A stretch of DNA of 64,000 nt from Acidobacteriota bacterium (GCA_025463125.1 JAOAPX010000041.1:1-64000), one strand, 5' to 3'; shown: positions 16,366 to 25,812, counted from the stretch's first letter. A program made the numbers and translations. Notes: a model not told the origin generated them from the sequence alone.

Positions 16366-18069
16366 CTAGCGATTAGGCGTCACGCCGGAATTTGCGGTGT
16401 TTGCGGCAGACGTATTGCTGACGGCATTTTGCCCGTTGCCTTCGAGCATATCTTTTTCAAAAGCTTTTTGCGCAAACGGATCGTTGATAATTGCCAGAGA
16501 CATCGCGATTTCGTTTGCTAAAGTTTTGCTGTTGACTTCGTCGGTTTGTCCGAGACGATTTTTAGATTCGGTAAAAGCCTGTTTTGCCTCGGGGTACTGC
16601 GCCGTTAAAAGATACGCGCGCCCGAGCAGGTAAAAATCTATCGCGTCTTGCGGCGCGGCGGCATTTGCCGTGATAAATTGCTGCGGATTGCGGTCAACAT
16701 TGCGCCGGTTTTGTTCGAATGATGAAAAGGGAATGTCCGGCGTTTTCATTTCGGTAATTTGCGGAGCAGGCGCGGGCGGCGGCGTGAGTCCTACAAAATA
16801 ATGATAAGCACCGGCTCCGATTGCGCTTCCGATCAGCAATAAAAGAATCGCGCCGAGCGCTTTGCTGATTATTCCGCCGCCGTCTTTTTCGTCAATTCTA
16901 TATTCTTTAACATCGGTTTCGATTGTTGAATGACCGAATGTCGGCGCGTCCGGGTAGGTCTGAACGGGCTCGACGGGCTGAACGGGCTGAAGGCGGTCGA
17001 AATTTTCACTTGTGTGTTCACTTATCTTTTCACTTGTAAGTTCACTTGTGTTTTCGCTTATCTTTTCGCCTATCTTTTCGCTTATATGTCCGTTTGAAGG
17101 TACGGCATGCGCCGGTTCGACAAAGAAGTTTTCCGGCTGCGCGGAAAAGTTTTCCCCGGTGCTTGACGCCTCTTTCGGAAACATTAAATCCCGCGTCGGC
17201 AGTTCATCGGCTTCGTGCGAGCTGTTCGGAACGGTTAAAGTATTAGTTTCACGGGCGCGTGCGGTTGCGACCGTTGCTTCTTCAAAATCACCGAATCGCT
17301 GCGGCGCGCTAAAGTTATTGACGACTTCCGCCGAAACCTTGATTATTACGGCTGTCAGATTATCTTCGGCTCCGCGCTCGTAGCAAATGTTTTTCATCAA
17401 GCGGCAGACGTCTTGCGGGTCGGAAACCGAAAGCAGCAGATCGCGAATTTCATAGTCGTCGATATGCCTGGTGATGCCGTCGGAACATAATAAAAACGAC
17501 GTGTTCGGATCGAACATAATCGTTTTCATATCGACTTCAACGCCCGGTTCCGCGCCGAGCGCCCGGCTGATGACGTTTCGGCTCGGATGATGCGCTGCCT
17601 GTGTTGCGGTCATTCGCCCGGCGCGAACTTCTTCTTCGACGACCGAGTGATCCTGAGTTTCGCGAAACAGATTCCCGTTGGCGTCGAGGCGATAAAGCCG
17701 CGAATCGCCGACGTGCCCGATGGTCGCGATGTTGCCGGAAAGATGAAGCGCGACGATTGTCGTCGCCATCGTCGAAAGCTGCGGCAAATCGTGCGACATT
17801 TGAAAGATCGCCGCATTGGCTCTTTCAATGCCCATCTTCATCACATCTTCGGCGTCGCTGCCAGATTTCATATTCAAAAAAGCTTCACCGAGAATCTCGA
17901 CCGCCATCTGCGACGCGACGTCTCCGGCTTGAGCGCCGCCGACGCCGTCGGCAACTACAAAAAGACCCTGCTCTCCAAGTTCTAAAAAAGAATCTTCATT
18001 ATGCGGTCTTTTTTCGCTTAAACCTTTGTCACTGACCGATGCCGAAGCAATTTGAAAATTATTTTCCAT
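16366..18069 (-). CDS. PP2C-family Ser/Thr phosphatase with membrane anchor (PstP/PrpC-like)
   Basis: Residues 1-248 are a PP2C domain with all metal-site motifs: RPHNEDS (21-27), VADGVGG (39-45), GHVGDSRLYR (118-127), CSDGIT (195-200) and EDN (235-237). A long disordered linker follows, containing a Ser-Glu-Lys repeat (~329-356) encoded by 12-bp tandem DNA repeats, then a helix at ~402-426 and a C-terminal ~130-residue domain with TPR-like character (AIDFYLLGRAYLLTAQYPEAKQAF). It should dephosphorylate targets of the neighbouring kinases. It ends the minus-strand group fhaA-pbp-ftsW-phosphatase, the same company kept by PstP in actinobacteria. Confidence 0.92.
   Translation of the reverse strand: MENNFQIASASVSDKGLSEKRPHNEDSFLELGEQGLFVVADGVGGAQAGDVASQMAVEILGEAFLNMKSGSDAEDVMKMGIERANAAIFQMSHDLPQLSTMATTIVALHLSGNIATIGHVGDSRLYRLDANGNLFRETQDHSVVEEEVRAGRMTATQAAHHPSRNVISRALGAEPGVEVDMKTIMFDPNTSFLLCSDGITRHIDDYEIRDLLLSVSDPQDVCRLMKNICYERGAEDNLTAVIIKVSAEVVNNFSAPQRFGDFEEATVATARARETNTLTVPNSSHEADELPTRDLMFPKEASSTGENFSAQPENFFVEPAHAVPSNGHISEKIGEKISENTSELTSEKISEHTSENFDRLQPVQPVEPVQTYPDAPTFGHSTIETDVKEYRIDEKDGGGIISKALGAILLLLIGSAIGAGAYHYFVGLTPPPAPAPQITEMKTPDIPFSSFEQNRRNVDRNPQQFITANAAAPQDAIDFYLLGRAYLLTAQYPEAKQAFTESKNRLGQTDEVNSKTLANEIAMSLAIINDPFAQKAFEKDMLEGNGQNAVSNTSAANTANSGVTPNR
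17004..17087. repeat. 12-bp in-frame tandem repeat inside the PP2C gene
   Basis: Seven 12-bp units of the type tttcacttatct run from 17004 to 17087 with a few substitutions. They encode repeats of the form Ser-Glu-Lys-Ile/Ser-Glu-x-Thr in the linker between phosphatase domain and membrane helix. Because the unit is a multiple of three, copy changes would alter linker length without breaking the frame. Confidence 0.8.
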
Positions 18070-18112
18070 CCGTTTTCCCCAAGATATTATCGAAGATTAA
18101 AAAACTCTGATT

Positions 18113-19795
18113 TTAGTGTTGATTTGATTGGCGACTTAAAATATCCAATTGCCTGTCGATTGCGTTGCGATGCGAAAAAGCCAGAAGCATTCCGAGCATT
18201 ACGAAACTGGTAATTAAGCTGAAACCGCCGTGGCTGACAAATGGAAGCGTAATCCCGGTCATCGGCAGCGCCCGCGTGATGCCGCCGATATTGACCAGTG
18301 CCTGGAATCCGATAAAAGCGGCGAGCCCGACGGCGCAAAGTTTGCTGAACATATCCCGCGAATCGAGAGCCGTTCGAACGCCGGCGTTTACAAACACAAT
18401 CAGCGCAAAGGTTATCAATAAACCTCCGAAAAGTCCAAGTTCTTCGGCAAGCGCGGCAAAAATATAATCGGAATCGGCAACGGGAATTAATTCGGGAAAA
18501 CCCAAGCCCAAGCCGCGTCCGGTCGTCCCGCCGGATGCCAAACCGAACGTTGCCTGCGCGGGCTGAAACGCCAAGATATCAAACCACGCATCGACGTTGA
18601 TCGTTCTCTGCAAACCCGGATCTTCCGCGAGCATCTGCGGCAAGGCGGGATCCTGCTGAACCAGTTTTTTGTAATAATCGTCGTAATCTTCTTTCCACCA
18701 GGAAGTTTCCGGCGTCGGCGGATTAAAGCCGTCGAGCCACAGATGAAAACGCTGCTGGATGCGATCGGGCAAAACCGCTTTGACGGGCTTTGCAAGCGTC
18801 GGCAAAAGCGGAATGTTTTCCTGCGTTTTTTCCGGTAAAGCCCCGACGATTAAAACCCCAGCGAGCAAAAGCACGCTGCCGACAAGCACGATTCTTTGCG
18901 GAAGACGGCGCACGGCGATCAGGAAAAGCGTCGCGTAAACCGAGCTGAAAACCATCATCTGACCGAAATCTTTCAAAACGAAAAACGGGAAAAACGGCAG
19001 AACCGCCATAAAGATAAGCGGAACAACGTCTTTGGCGCGCGGAATTCCCCAGTAAGTGCGGGCGAGATTTTTATAAAGAATAGAAAGAATCGCCGCAAAT
19101 CCGATCAAAAACGGAATTTTTGAAGGCTCCCAGGGCGTCATATTGCCGAGAGATTTGCCCGCGCTCGATGTGACGGCGGCGATAAACAAAGGCACGAGCG
19201 TTAAAATAACAATCAAAAAGCCGTTGTTTTGCAGAAGCTCTAAAATCTTATCGCGCCGAATAAGAAAAAATGCCAGCAAAAAACCGAGAATTCCGAGAAG
19301 CGGATTTATCGTTTTGCCTGAAAGCAAAACGTCGGACGCGTCTTCGTTCGGCGGGCGAGGCGTTTCTTTCGAAAGATCGACCGGCGTCGGCGGCGTCGGC
19401 GGCAAACCCATCATCTGCTTTTTCTCGGCGGAATAATTCTCCTGTATGTAATGCATCTGGAGAGTTTTGATTTTTTCCTGCCTGGCTTCGGCTTTATCTT
19501 TTCGCGAAGTGTATTCCGGGTCGCTGAAAAGTCTGTATTGAACGGTCAGACCGATGGAAAAAAGCAAAACGGCTGAAGTGTAAAGCGTCCAGTTGCCCTG
19601 AAATCTTCCGAATCTTTTAAGAAAAATCGGCAGAACGGCTAAAATACACAGCAGAGCGATGTTTCTGCCAGCCGTCAGCCCGGAAGTTTCATAACCGCGA
19701 ATTAATGCGCCGTAATAAACTGAATAATGCGACACCGCCGTTAAAACGACGATCAAAACCAGTATGAAAAAATGGGATGAAGTGCGGTTTTTCAT
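18113..19795 (-). CDS. ftsW: FtsW/RodA/SpoVE-family peptidoglycan glycosyltransferase
   Basis: This multi-spanning SEDS protein has the conserved motifs ADSDYIFAALAEELGLFGG and ITLPFVSHGGFSLI near the C-terminus. SEDS proteins polymerise lipid II together with a class B PBP, which is the gene just upstream (10 bp gap). At 560 residues it exceeds the usual ~400, owing to an N-terminal membrane extension with a Pro-rich loop around residues 130-150 and a large loop (~350-400). Whether it serves division (FtsW) or elongation (RodA) cannot be told from sequence alone; the neighbour PBP is PBP2/PbpA-like. Confidence 0.92.
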   Translation of the reverse strand: MKNRTSSHFFILVLIVVLTAVSHYSVYYGALIRGYETSGLTAGRNIALLCILAVLPIFLKRFGRFQGNWTLYTSAVLLFSIGLTVQYRLFSDPEYTSRKDKAEARQEKIKTLQMHYIQENYSAEKKQMMGLPPTPPTPVDLSKETPRPPNEDASDVLLSGKTINPLLGILGFLLAFFLIRRDKILELLQNNGFLIVILTLVPLFIAAVTSSAGKSLGNMTPWEPSKIPFLIGFAAILSILYKNLARTYWGIPRAKDVVPLIFMAVLPFFPFFVLKDFGQMMVFSSVYATLFLIAVRRLPQRIVLVGSVLLLAGVLIVGALPEKTQENIPLLPTLAKPVKAVLPDRIQQRFHLWLDGFNPPTPETSWWKEDYDDYYKKLVQQDPALPQMLAEDPGLQRTINVDAWFDILAFQPAQATFGLASGGTTGRGLGLGFPELIPVADSDYIFAALAEELGLFGGLLITFALIVFVNAGVRTALDSRDMFSKLCAVGLAAFIGFQALVNIGGITRALPMTGITLPFVSHGGFSLITSFVMLGMLLAFSHRNAIDRQLDILSRQSNQH

Positions 19796-19805
19796 TATTT
19801 TATAA

Positions 19806-21716
19806 TTATCTTCGTCTTCTTTGCAGTTTCGGCGCAGCGGTCTGCGCGGATTTCGGCATTTGATCTTTCGGTTTATACTGTTCGCCTAAAAGTCCCAGTT
19901 CGCTCGCTTTCAAAACTACGCGGGCGGCAATCGGCGCGGAAATCGTGGCTCCGTAGCCTCCGCCTTCGACGACGACGGCAATCGCCAGCGTCGGTCTTTC
20001 GAGCGGCGCGATGGAAATGTACCAGCTGTCGGTTCTTTCATACATTTCCGGGTACTCTCTTTCGACGGTGTTCCCGTCTTCGTCTTTAACTTTTCGCTTA
20101 TACGTTTTGAGCTTTCCGGTTTTCTCGTCATAAACCGGGGCGAGTTTTTCAGCCGTCCCGGTTTTGCCGCCCGTGCGAATTCCCGCACCGCGGACTTCGC
20201 CGAAAACCCTTGTCGCCGTTCCGCCCGATCCTTCGGTGACGAGCGCCATAATTTGCCGGATATTGGCGGCTTGCTGAGCCGAAAGCGGCTGCGAAAACAT
20301 TTCCGGCTGGCGGTCATATTCGATTTTCGCTTTCATCAGTTTGCCTTCCATATTGCCTGCGGCGGCGGCGATCAAAGCCATCTGAAAAGGCGTCGTCTGT
20401 CCGGCGTAACCTTGTCCCATTCCTTCGAGCCCGATATCGTAAGCGGTTATTCCTTTTCCCGTCACTAAAACCGATTGCTCGGGCGCGAGCGCGTTTTTCA
20501 TTAAAGGATTGCTTGTGTTCCAGATCTCCGCTAAAAATTTCGTGTTGAATGTTTCTTCGGGCGTTTCGACTGCGGCAATTCCGAGCAGATTTGCTGTTTC
20601 GCTCAATCTTTCGCGTCCGAGGTCAACTGCCATCTGCGCGAAATACTGGTTGCTCGAAGCCTCAAACGCCTGACTGATATTCAGAGACGCGCAGCCGTAA
20701 GGCGGCTCGCAGCCGCCGTTCGCATCCGTAATCGAACGCGAATTGCGATACGGCACAAAGCCGCCCGGACTGGATGTAAAAGTTTGGTTTTGTTTGCCGG
20801 CACGAAACGCTGAAATCATTGTAAATAACTTGAATGTCGAGCCGGGAACGTAAAATTCGCGCGTCGCGCGGTTCAGAAGCGGATTATTGCGTTTATCGCC
20901 TTCGAGTTTCAGCCAGTCTTCGAGCGTTTGCGCTTCGCTTAAAGAAAAAGACGGATTCGAATACATTCCGAGCAAATCGCCGTTTTGCGGGTTTAAGACG
21001 ACGATTGCGCCTTTTTTGCCTTCGAGCTGCTTGGCAAGAAAAACCTGCAAATCGCGGTCAATCGTGATTCTGACGTCTCGCTGCTCGGTTTCCGGTCTCT
21101 TTACTCTGGTTAAAACTTCCCATGCTTCGGGCATCGGGTCGGCTTGCTGCCGGTATAAAGTTCTTTCGAGCCCTGGAGTTCCGCGTTCGGTTCCGAGCAG
21201 ATGCGCCATTTCCTTTTCAAGCGCGAAAGATCGTTCTATGTTCTTATTCGGGTTGACTTTATAAAAGGCGAGAGCGCTGCCGAGGTTTCCTGTCCGGTCA
21301 AGCATCCATCCGCGCAGAGACGCCGCCGAAGTTCGCCGGTTGCGCAAATCTTTATAGCTTAAAGCTTGAAACTGCTCGTTTGATTCGTCGGCGTAATAAG
21401 TCCAGTAAACCTGAAAGCCGAAAACCGTCAAAGCCAGACCCGTAAAGATAAACTGCCAGATTCGCAAGCTCCTGTTCGTTCTTGCCTGCGTTGTTCTATT
21501 GGAGATTTCCTTCGGCAGATTGGTTTCGAAGTTGAATTTAGGGCGGCGAAAATTATCAATAAAAGAAAGGACGAGAAAGCCGGTCAAAACGGCGATTCCG
21601 ATCAAATAAACGATCGTTAATCCGGCAGGCGTGCGCTCGAGAATCTGCCCGCCGAAAATTCCTTCGGGCGTGAAGTTTTTCCAGTCAAATTGCAAAACAA
21701 ACAATAGAATAAACAT
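19806..21716 (-). CDS. class B penicillin-binding protein (transpeptidase), PBP2/PbpA-like
   Basis: The transpeptidase active-site triad is visible: SxxK in PGSTFKLFTMI, SxN in ASSNQYFAQ, and KTGT in GGKTGTAEK. The N-terminal ~110 residues carry two to three hydrophobic segments, more than the usual single anchor. The pedestal region (GWMLDRTGNLGSAL) resembles the PbpA group. It cross-links peptidoglycan in the periplasm and should pair with the SEDS protein encoded 10 bp downstream. Start ATG at 21716; no other start is obvious. Confidence 0.94.
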   Translation of the reverse strand: MFILLFVLQFDWKNFTPEGIFGGQILERTPAGLTIVYLIGIAVLTGFLVLSFIDNFRRPKFNFETNLPKEISNRTTQARTNRSLRIWQFIFTGLALTVFGFQVYWTYYADESNEQFQALSYKDLRNRRTSAASLRGWMLDRTGNLGSALAFYKVNPNKNIERSFALEKEMAHLLGTERGTPGLERTLYRQQADPMPEAWEVLTRVKRPETEQRDVRITIDRDLQVFLAKQLEGKKGAIVVLNPQNGDLLGMYSNPSFSLSEAQTLEDWLKLEGDKRNNPLLNRATREFYVPGSTFKLFTMISAFRAGKQNQTFTSSPGGFVPYRNSRSITDANGGCEPPYGCASLNISQAFEASSNQYFAQMAVDLGRERLSETANLLGIAAVETPEETFNTKFLAEIWNTSNPLMKNALAPEQSVLVTGKGITAYDIGLEGMGQGYAGQTTPFQMALIAAAAGNMEGKLMKAKIEYDRQPEMFSQPLSAQQAANIRQIMALVTEGSGGTATRVFGEVRGAGIRTGGKTGTAEKLAPVYDEKTGKLKTYKRKVKDEDGNTVEREYPEMYERTDSWYISIAPLERPTLAIAVVVEGGGYGATISAPIAARVVLKASELGLLGEQYKPKDQMPKSAQTAAPKLQRRRR

Positions 21717-21828
21717 TTTTATAAAACCCGTATTCGTTAAAATTACACGACAATTTCAAAAATATTTTGAAATTAAAGCTTTCCGAATAAAAGAACCGAT
21801 ATAAAAAACGATAAAAAAACGATATAAG

Positions 21829-22827
21829 TTATTTTATATTCTTGCCTCTTACTTCGGTTTCCGTTTCGAGTGCATCGTTACCGATTAAATCAAGGTCAAA
21901 ATCGCCGGCATCGCTTTTGGATTTAAACTCGAACCCGTTTATCGTTAAAGAATCTTTTGCCGGAGAATTAATCAGCCCGGCGGTTTCGACCGGTTTCGGA
22001 ATATGTTCAAACACCACGTCGATATTGCCGAAACTAACCGTGTCGTCCTTGCCGATGAGCGCAGCCGTACCGTAAGAAATACGCTTGCCGTTGATAAAAG
22101 TTCCGTTCGTCGAACCGGTATCGGCGACCATTAAAGCGTTTTCCTGATTGCTTAAAACGAGCGATGCGTGAATTTTTGAAACGCTCTCGTCGCTGATCGC
22201 CAGATCGTTTTCCCTGCTTCGCCCGACGCTCAAGCGCTGATTGTTTTGCAGTGTAAGCTTGATTTTCTGTCCGCTTCCATTCGCCGTAAAACTGGCGAAA
22301 AAGCTTTCAGCCGTATTCGAATCGATTGGCGTAGAAACCTGAACGGGCAAATCCTTTAATTTCACATCCGGAAGCGTCACGTTCATTTCGGCTTCGTTTT
22401 CGTCCTCGGTAAAATTATCGAAACTGACCTGAAGCTTTACGCCGTCCGTAAAATAATCGGGTTTGATTTCAAATTTCAGCGGGGCAAACGTGTGATAACG
22501 CTTGTCGTTGATATGATCGACGGCGGCGGTTAAAAGCTCGTTTTCGAGTTTCTTTAAGCTTTCGGCGGCGTCGGTCGAGAATTTATCCCATTGCGTTTTG
22601 AGTTTTAGATTGTGCGGAACGAATTTTCCGCGCGCGCCCAGATCGCGAACTTCGGCATCGAGCAGAAGTTTCAATCTTTCTATTAATTCGCTGGTGGCGA
22701 GACTGCTCGAAGGCGACCATTTTCTTCCTGTAAAACCGTCGAAAGTTTCGCCGAGCTTTGTCAGAATGCCTTGAATTAACCAATCTAGTGAAAAACCATT
22801 TTTTGTATTGACGTTTTTTTTCGACAT
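21829..22827 (-). CDS. FhaA-like protein: DUF3662 plus FHA domain
   Basis: The N-terminal ~120 residues (LLLDAEVRDLGARGKFVPHN..., YHTFAPLKFEIKPDYFTDGV) resemble the DUF3662 domain of mycobacterial FhaA. A classical FHA domain follows at about 200-275: LSVGRSRENDLAI, VSKIHASLVL, DTGSTNGTFINGKRI. FHA domains bind phosphothreonine, so this protein should read marks left by the divergent kinase gene. It is first in the minus-strand group before the PBP and SEDS genes, which in actinobacteria are controlled in this way. Confidence 0.85.
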   Translation of the reverse strand: MSKKNVNTKNGFSLDWLIQGILTKLGETFDGFTGRKWSPSSSLATSELIERLKLLLDAEVRDLGARGKFVPHNLKLKTQWDKFSTDAAESLKKLENELLTAAVDHINDKRYHTFAPLKFEIKPDYFTDGVKLQVSFDNFTEDENEAEMNVTLPDVKLKDLPVQVSTPIDSNTAESFFASFTANGSGQKIKLTLQNNQRLSVGRSRENDLAISDESVSKIHASLVLSNQENALMVADTGSTNGTFINGKRISYGTAALIGKDDTVSFGNIDVVFEHIPKPVETAGLINSPAKDSLTINGFEFKSKSDAGDFDLDLIGNDALETETEVRGKNIK

Positions 22828-23160
22828 TTACTATCTTTGCGAATAATTCGGCTAAACCGTATTAATCTTTCCAATCATTTTATCCGATACCGCATCCAAA
22901 TGAAAGAAATATTGAATATAAACGAATTGTGCGCCTGCTTCAGGCGGTTTTCTAAATAAATAAAAGCATTTATTTTAACTTTAGAAATAAAGTAGCTTTT
23001 AAATTTTTATAACGAAATTTTGTGAACGAGTGTTTACTTTTTATTTCAAAACAGGGCTTTTAGCACGCGAAAACTTTTCATAGTGTGTTTTGCGAACTTT
23101 GAACTTATAATGTCGTAATGGATATAGAGATTTATTTATAGATTTCAAATCCATTCAGAA
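22828..23160. other. 333-bp divergent promoter region between the fhaA-like and kinase operons
   Basis: The region is AT-rich with no credible ORF. Towards plus, a perfect TATAAT is at 23106-23111, but the -35 position is poor. The stretch between it and the ATG contains an inverted pair aatggat (23117-23123) / atccatt (23150-23156). Towards minus, a TAAAAT-like -10 is visible near 22870 with a weak -35. Both operons of the cell-wall signalling island are probably started here. Confidence 0.5.
23106..23111 (+). promoter_or_regulatory. candidate -10 box of the kinase gene
   Basis: This is a perfect TATAAT, 49 bp before the ATG. No recognisable -35 lies at 16-18 bp, so an activator or weak promoter is possible. 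Confidence 0.35.
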
Positions 23161-24738
23161 ATGAGAGAACTTGTATTAAAAAATACGCGCCTTGACGGGC
23201 GTTATATTATCAACGAGCAGCTCGGACAGGGAAGCTACGCGGAAATATACGCTGCGCGCGACACGATGTCACTGCCGCAGTCGCCTCACGCCGTTGTCGT
23301 TATAAAAGCGCTTAACGTCTTTTTACAAAACGATTTGGACGCAGACCTCGAACGCACCTTAGTTGAAAATTTTCAAAATGAAGCCGTCGCGCTCGATCGC
23401 GTGAGACATCCGAATATTATCAGCCGTTTAGGACATGGAACGGCTCGCGATCTGCGCGGAACGGTTTTTCATTACCTTGTTTTGGAATATCTTTCGGGCG
23501 GCGATCTGGCGCGCCTTTGCCGCGAAAACAGTCTTCGGCTCGGTCAAGCCCTGAAATATCTCGAACAGGTTTGCGCGGGGCTCGGTCACGCGCATGATAA
23601 CGGCATTATTCACCGCGATATTAAGCCGCAGAACCTGCTTTTAACGAAAGATCGGGAAACGGTTAAGATTGCGGATTTCGGCGTCGCGCGCGTCACGCAA
23701 TCGGATTCGCCGATAACTCGCGTCGGAACGAATATTTTCGCGCCGCCCGAACATTCGCCGATGATGGTCGGCAACTTCGAAACCATAACTTACACGGAAT
23801 TAACGCCGTCAGCCGACATCTATTCGCTTGCCAAGTCGGCTTATGTGCTTATAACGTGCGAATCGCCGAGATTGTTTTCAAATCAGCCGATTACGGAACT
23901 GCCCGCGTCTGCGAAAAAAGAACCCTGGGCGCGTGATTTACTGGAAATATTAAATAAAGCGACGCGTAGCAACCCTAAAGACAGATACCGGACGGTCAAA
24001 GAATTCTGGCAGGATTTAGCCGTTTTGAACGAGTATGCGGAAGAACATGAAACGGTTACACATATAAAGGCTCGGATAGATAACACTCCGCAGCCGCGCG
24101 TAGCGAAAGGCTACACTCCGATTGCGCCGACAATGCCGCGCTTTAACACGTCTCGGGATTTGAAACTGAAAAACTTGCCGCCGTCGATCAAAAATCCTTC
24201 GATCGTCATAAAGCTCGACGAGAATCAATTTCAGAATAAAAATCTAAGTCCGTATAAAAACTTAAGTCCGTCTGATAAAAAAACAACAAATGATATTTCG
24301 CCGCAAAATCCCCTCATAAACGAAAATTACCAGCCGAGTATTCCCGAAGCGGCTTCAATACCTCAAAAACGCGGCGGGTTTTTAAGACGAACGGCGACCT
24401 TTGTGTTTTTAATCGGATTATTCGCGGGAATTTTGTTTGCAACGCATAATTATCTGCGCGGGCGCGGAGTTTTGCCGGAATTTTCGAATCCGTTTGCCAC
24501 GCAGCAAGCCGTAGCGCTCGTAGATATAAATCTGCGCTCGGACCCGAGCACGAAAAATCAAAGAGTCGGACTTGTTCCGAAAGATTCGCGTTTGAAAATA
24601 ATTTCCAGTGATGATAATTGGTATGAAGTAGAAATAATCGAGCCGGGACGCCCGAAAGAAAGCGATAACTGGGCTGATCGCGGCTGGATAAGCACGAAAA
24701 CTCGCTCCGGCGATGATACAGTAAAAATATCGAGGTAA
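23161..24738 (+). CDS. membrane Ser/Thr protein kinase with extracellular SH3-like domain (PknB-like position)
   Basis: The kinase domain spans about 14-285: loop LGQGSYAEIY (21-30), Lys49, HRDIKPQN (151-158), DFG (172-174), APPE (194-197). A disordered linker is followed by one transmembrane helix at ~411-431. The extracytoplasmic tail (~448-513) looks like a bacterial SH3 domain (NLRSDP...KNQRVGLVPKDSRLKII...WYEVEI...GWIST). PknB of actinobacteria and firmicutes carries PASTA repeats there; SH3b domains also bind cell-wall peptides, so wall sensing is a fair inference. It is followed 7 bp later by an FHA gene. Confidence 0.93.
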   Translation: MRELVLKNTRLDGRYIINEQLGQGSYAEIYAARDTMSLPQSPHAVVVIKALNVFLQNDLDADLERTLVENFQNEAVALDRVRHPNIISRLGHGTARDLRGTVFHYLVLEYLSGGDLARLCRENSLRLGQALKYLEQVCAGLGHAHDNGIIHRDIKPQNLLLTKDRETVKIADFGVARVTQSDSPITRVGTNIFAPPEHSPMMVGNFETITYTELTPSADIYSLAKSAYVLITCESPRLFSNQPITELPASAKKEPWARDLLEILNKATRSNPKDRYRTVKEFWQDLAVLNEYAEEHETVTHIKARIDNTPQPRVAKGYTPIAPTMPRFNTSRDLKLKNLPPSIKNPSIVIKLDENQFQNKNLSPYKNLSPSDKKTTNDISPQNPLINENYQPSIPEAASIPQKRGGFLRRTATFVFLIGLFAGILFATHNYLRGRGVLPEFSNPFATQQAVALVDINLRSDPSTKNQRVGLVPKDSRLKIISSDDNWYEVEIIEPGRPKESDNWADRGWISTKTRSGDDTVKISR

Positions 24739-24745
24739 AAATTAA

Positions 24746-25762
24746 GTGAGTGTTTTGGACAAGGTAAGACAATGGATTGACGGCGAGAGCGCAGAGCTTG
24801 TTTTGGAAGAAGCGGCTCGCGACGCGCAGGTAAAGCCGCGCAGCAAATCCGAAGAATTTATCGTGAAGATTGCCCGCGCCGTCGAAGAGGTAATGCAAAA
24901 CGAAATGGTGCCGCTGCCGCAGGGAACGACGATTATCCCGACCGAATATATTATTTTCCTCAGCAATGAAGACGATAAGGAATGGCAGGGCATAAAGCGA
25001 AGAGGGCTTGAGCAGGGGCTTTATCACATTTTAGCCGAACGAGCCAAAGAGATTTCCGGCAAGCAAAAACTTGAAACGAAAACGTTTGTCGTAGAGCTTC
25101 GCGTTGACGGCACTTTGGAAAAAGGTTCGGTTCGCGTGCAGCATAGCTGGGAAGATTCCTCGGGCGGCAAAACCGGCGTTTTACCGCGCTTGCCGCTCGC
25201 CGCCCAAAATCAGCCGAACCAATTGGGACAAAATCCGGCTCACGCCGCGCAAAGCAATCTGGATGTGACGTCAAAGCTTCCGGGCGGTTTTACAAGCGAA
25301 ATTCAAACTCCCGCCAGCCAGATGCAGAATCAGCCGTTTATCCCGAATCAGGTTTTGCCGCCGACGGTTCCGCAATTAAATGTTTCACAACCGATTGCTC
25401 CGGTAGCCGAAGACAATGAGGAAATGACGCACGTTCATAAAAGAAAAACAGAGTTGTACCGGCTGGAAGTCTGGCGCGGCGGCGTTCGGCAAAGCGTTCT
25501 GCCGATATATCAAAATGAGATTTCACTCGGGCGCGGTTCAAAATCAAAACCGGTTGATGTCTCGCTTCCGGGAGATCCTGAGATAAGCCGCCGGCATATA
25601 ACGATTACAACCGACGGGGAAGGGAACTTCTGGATGTTAAATGAAGGGAAAAACCCTGCTGTAATCAATAACTATGAAATACCGATCGGGAAGCGCGTGC
25701 AGGTTTCGAGCGGAATGCCTATTGCGATTTGCAGTTATTTACTGAAAATTCAATCGAAATAA
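24746..25762 (+). CDS. DUF3662-like plus FHA domain protein
   Basis: The N-terminal ~140 residues include PTEYIIFLSNEDDKEWQGIK and ETKTFVVELRVDGT, the pattern of the FhaA N-terminal domain. A Pro/Gln-rich linker (about 150-225) leads to a C-terminal FHA domain (ISLGRGSKSKPVDVSLPGDP, EISRRHITIT). The usual Ser-Thr-Asn-Gly motif reads GKNPAVINN, so phosphothreonine recognition may be altered. The start is GTG at 24746, 7 bp after the kinase stop, with gaggt upstream. It is probably the main reader of the kinase it follows. Confidence 0.82.
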   Translation: MSVLDKVRQWIDGESAELVLEEAARDAQVKPRSKSEEFIVKIARAVEEVMQNEMVPLPQGTTIIPTEYIIFLSNEDDKEWQGIKRRGLEQGLYHILAERAKEISGKQKLETKTFVVELRVDGTLEKGSVRVQHSWEDSSGGKTGVLPRLPLAAQNQPNQLGQNPAHAAQSNLDVTSKLPGGFTSEIQTPASQMQNQPFIPNQVLPPTVPQLNVSQPIAPVAEDNEEMTHVHKRKTELYRLEVWRGGVRQSVLPIYQNEISLGRGSKSKPVDVSLPGDPEISRRHITITTDGEGNFWMLNEGKNPAVINNYEIPIGKRVQVSSGMPIAICSYLLKIQSK

Positions 25763-25785
25763 GACTTCAAGTAATACTTTACCCG

Positions 25786-25812
25786 AAAAGGCGGACCGAT
25801 CCGCCTTTTTTA
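25786..25812 (+). terminator. Rho-independent terminator after the kinase-FHA operon
   Basis: A 10-bp stem, aaaaggcgga / tccgcctttt, with loop ccga is followed by a T-rich tail. Confidence 0.85.

Noticed and set aside
24314-25027. 237-residue minus-strand frame opposite the kinase and FHA genes
   Set aside because: It spans two real plus-strand genes in antisense and has shadow-like composition.
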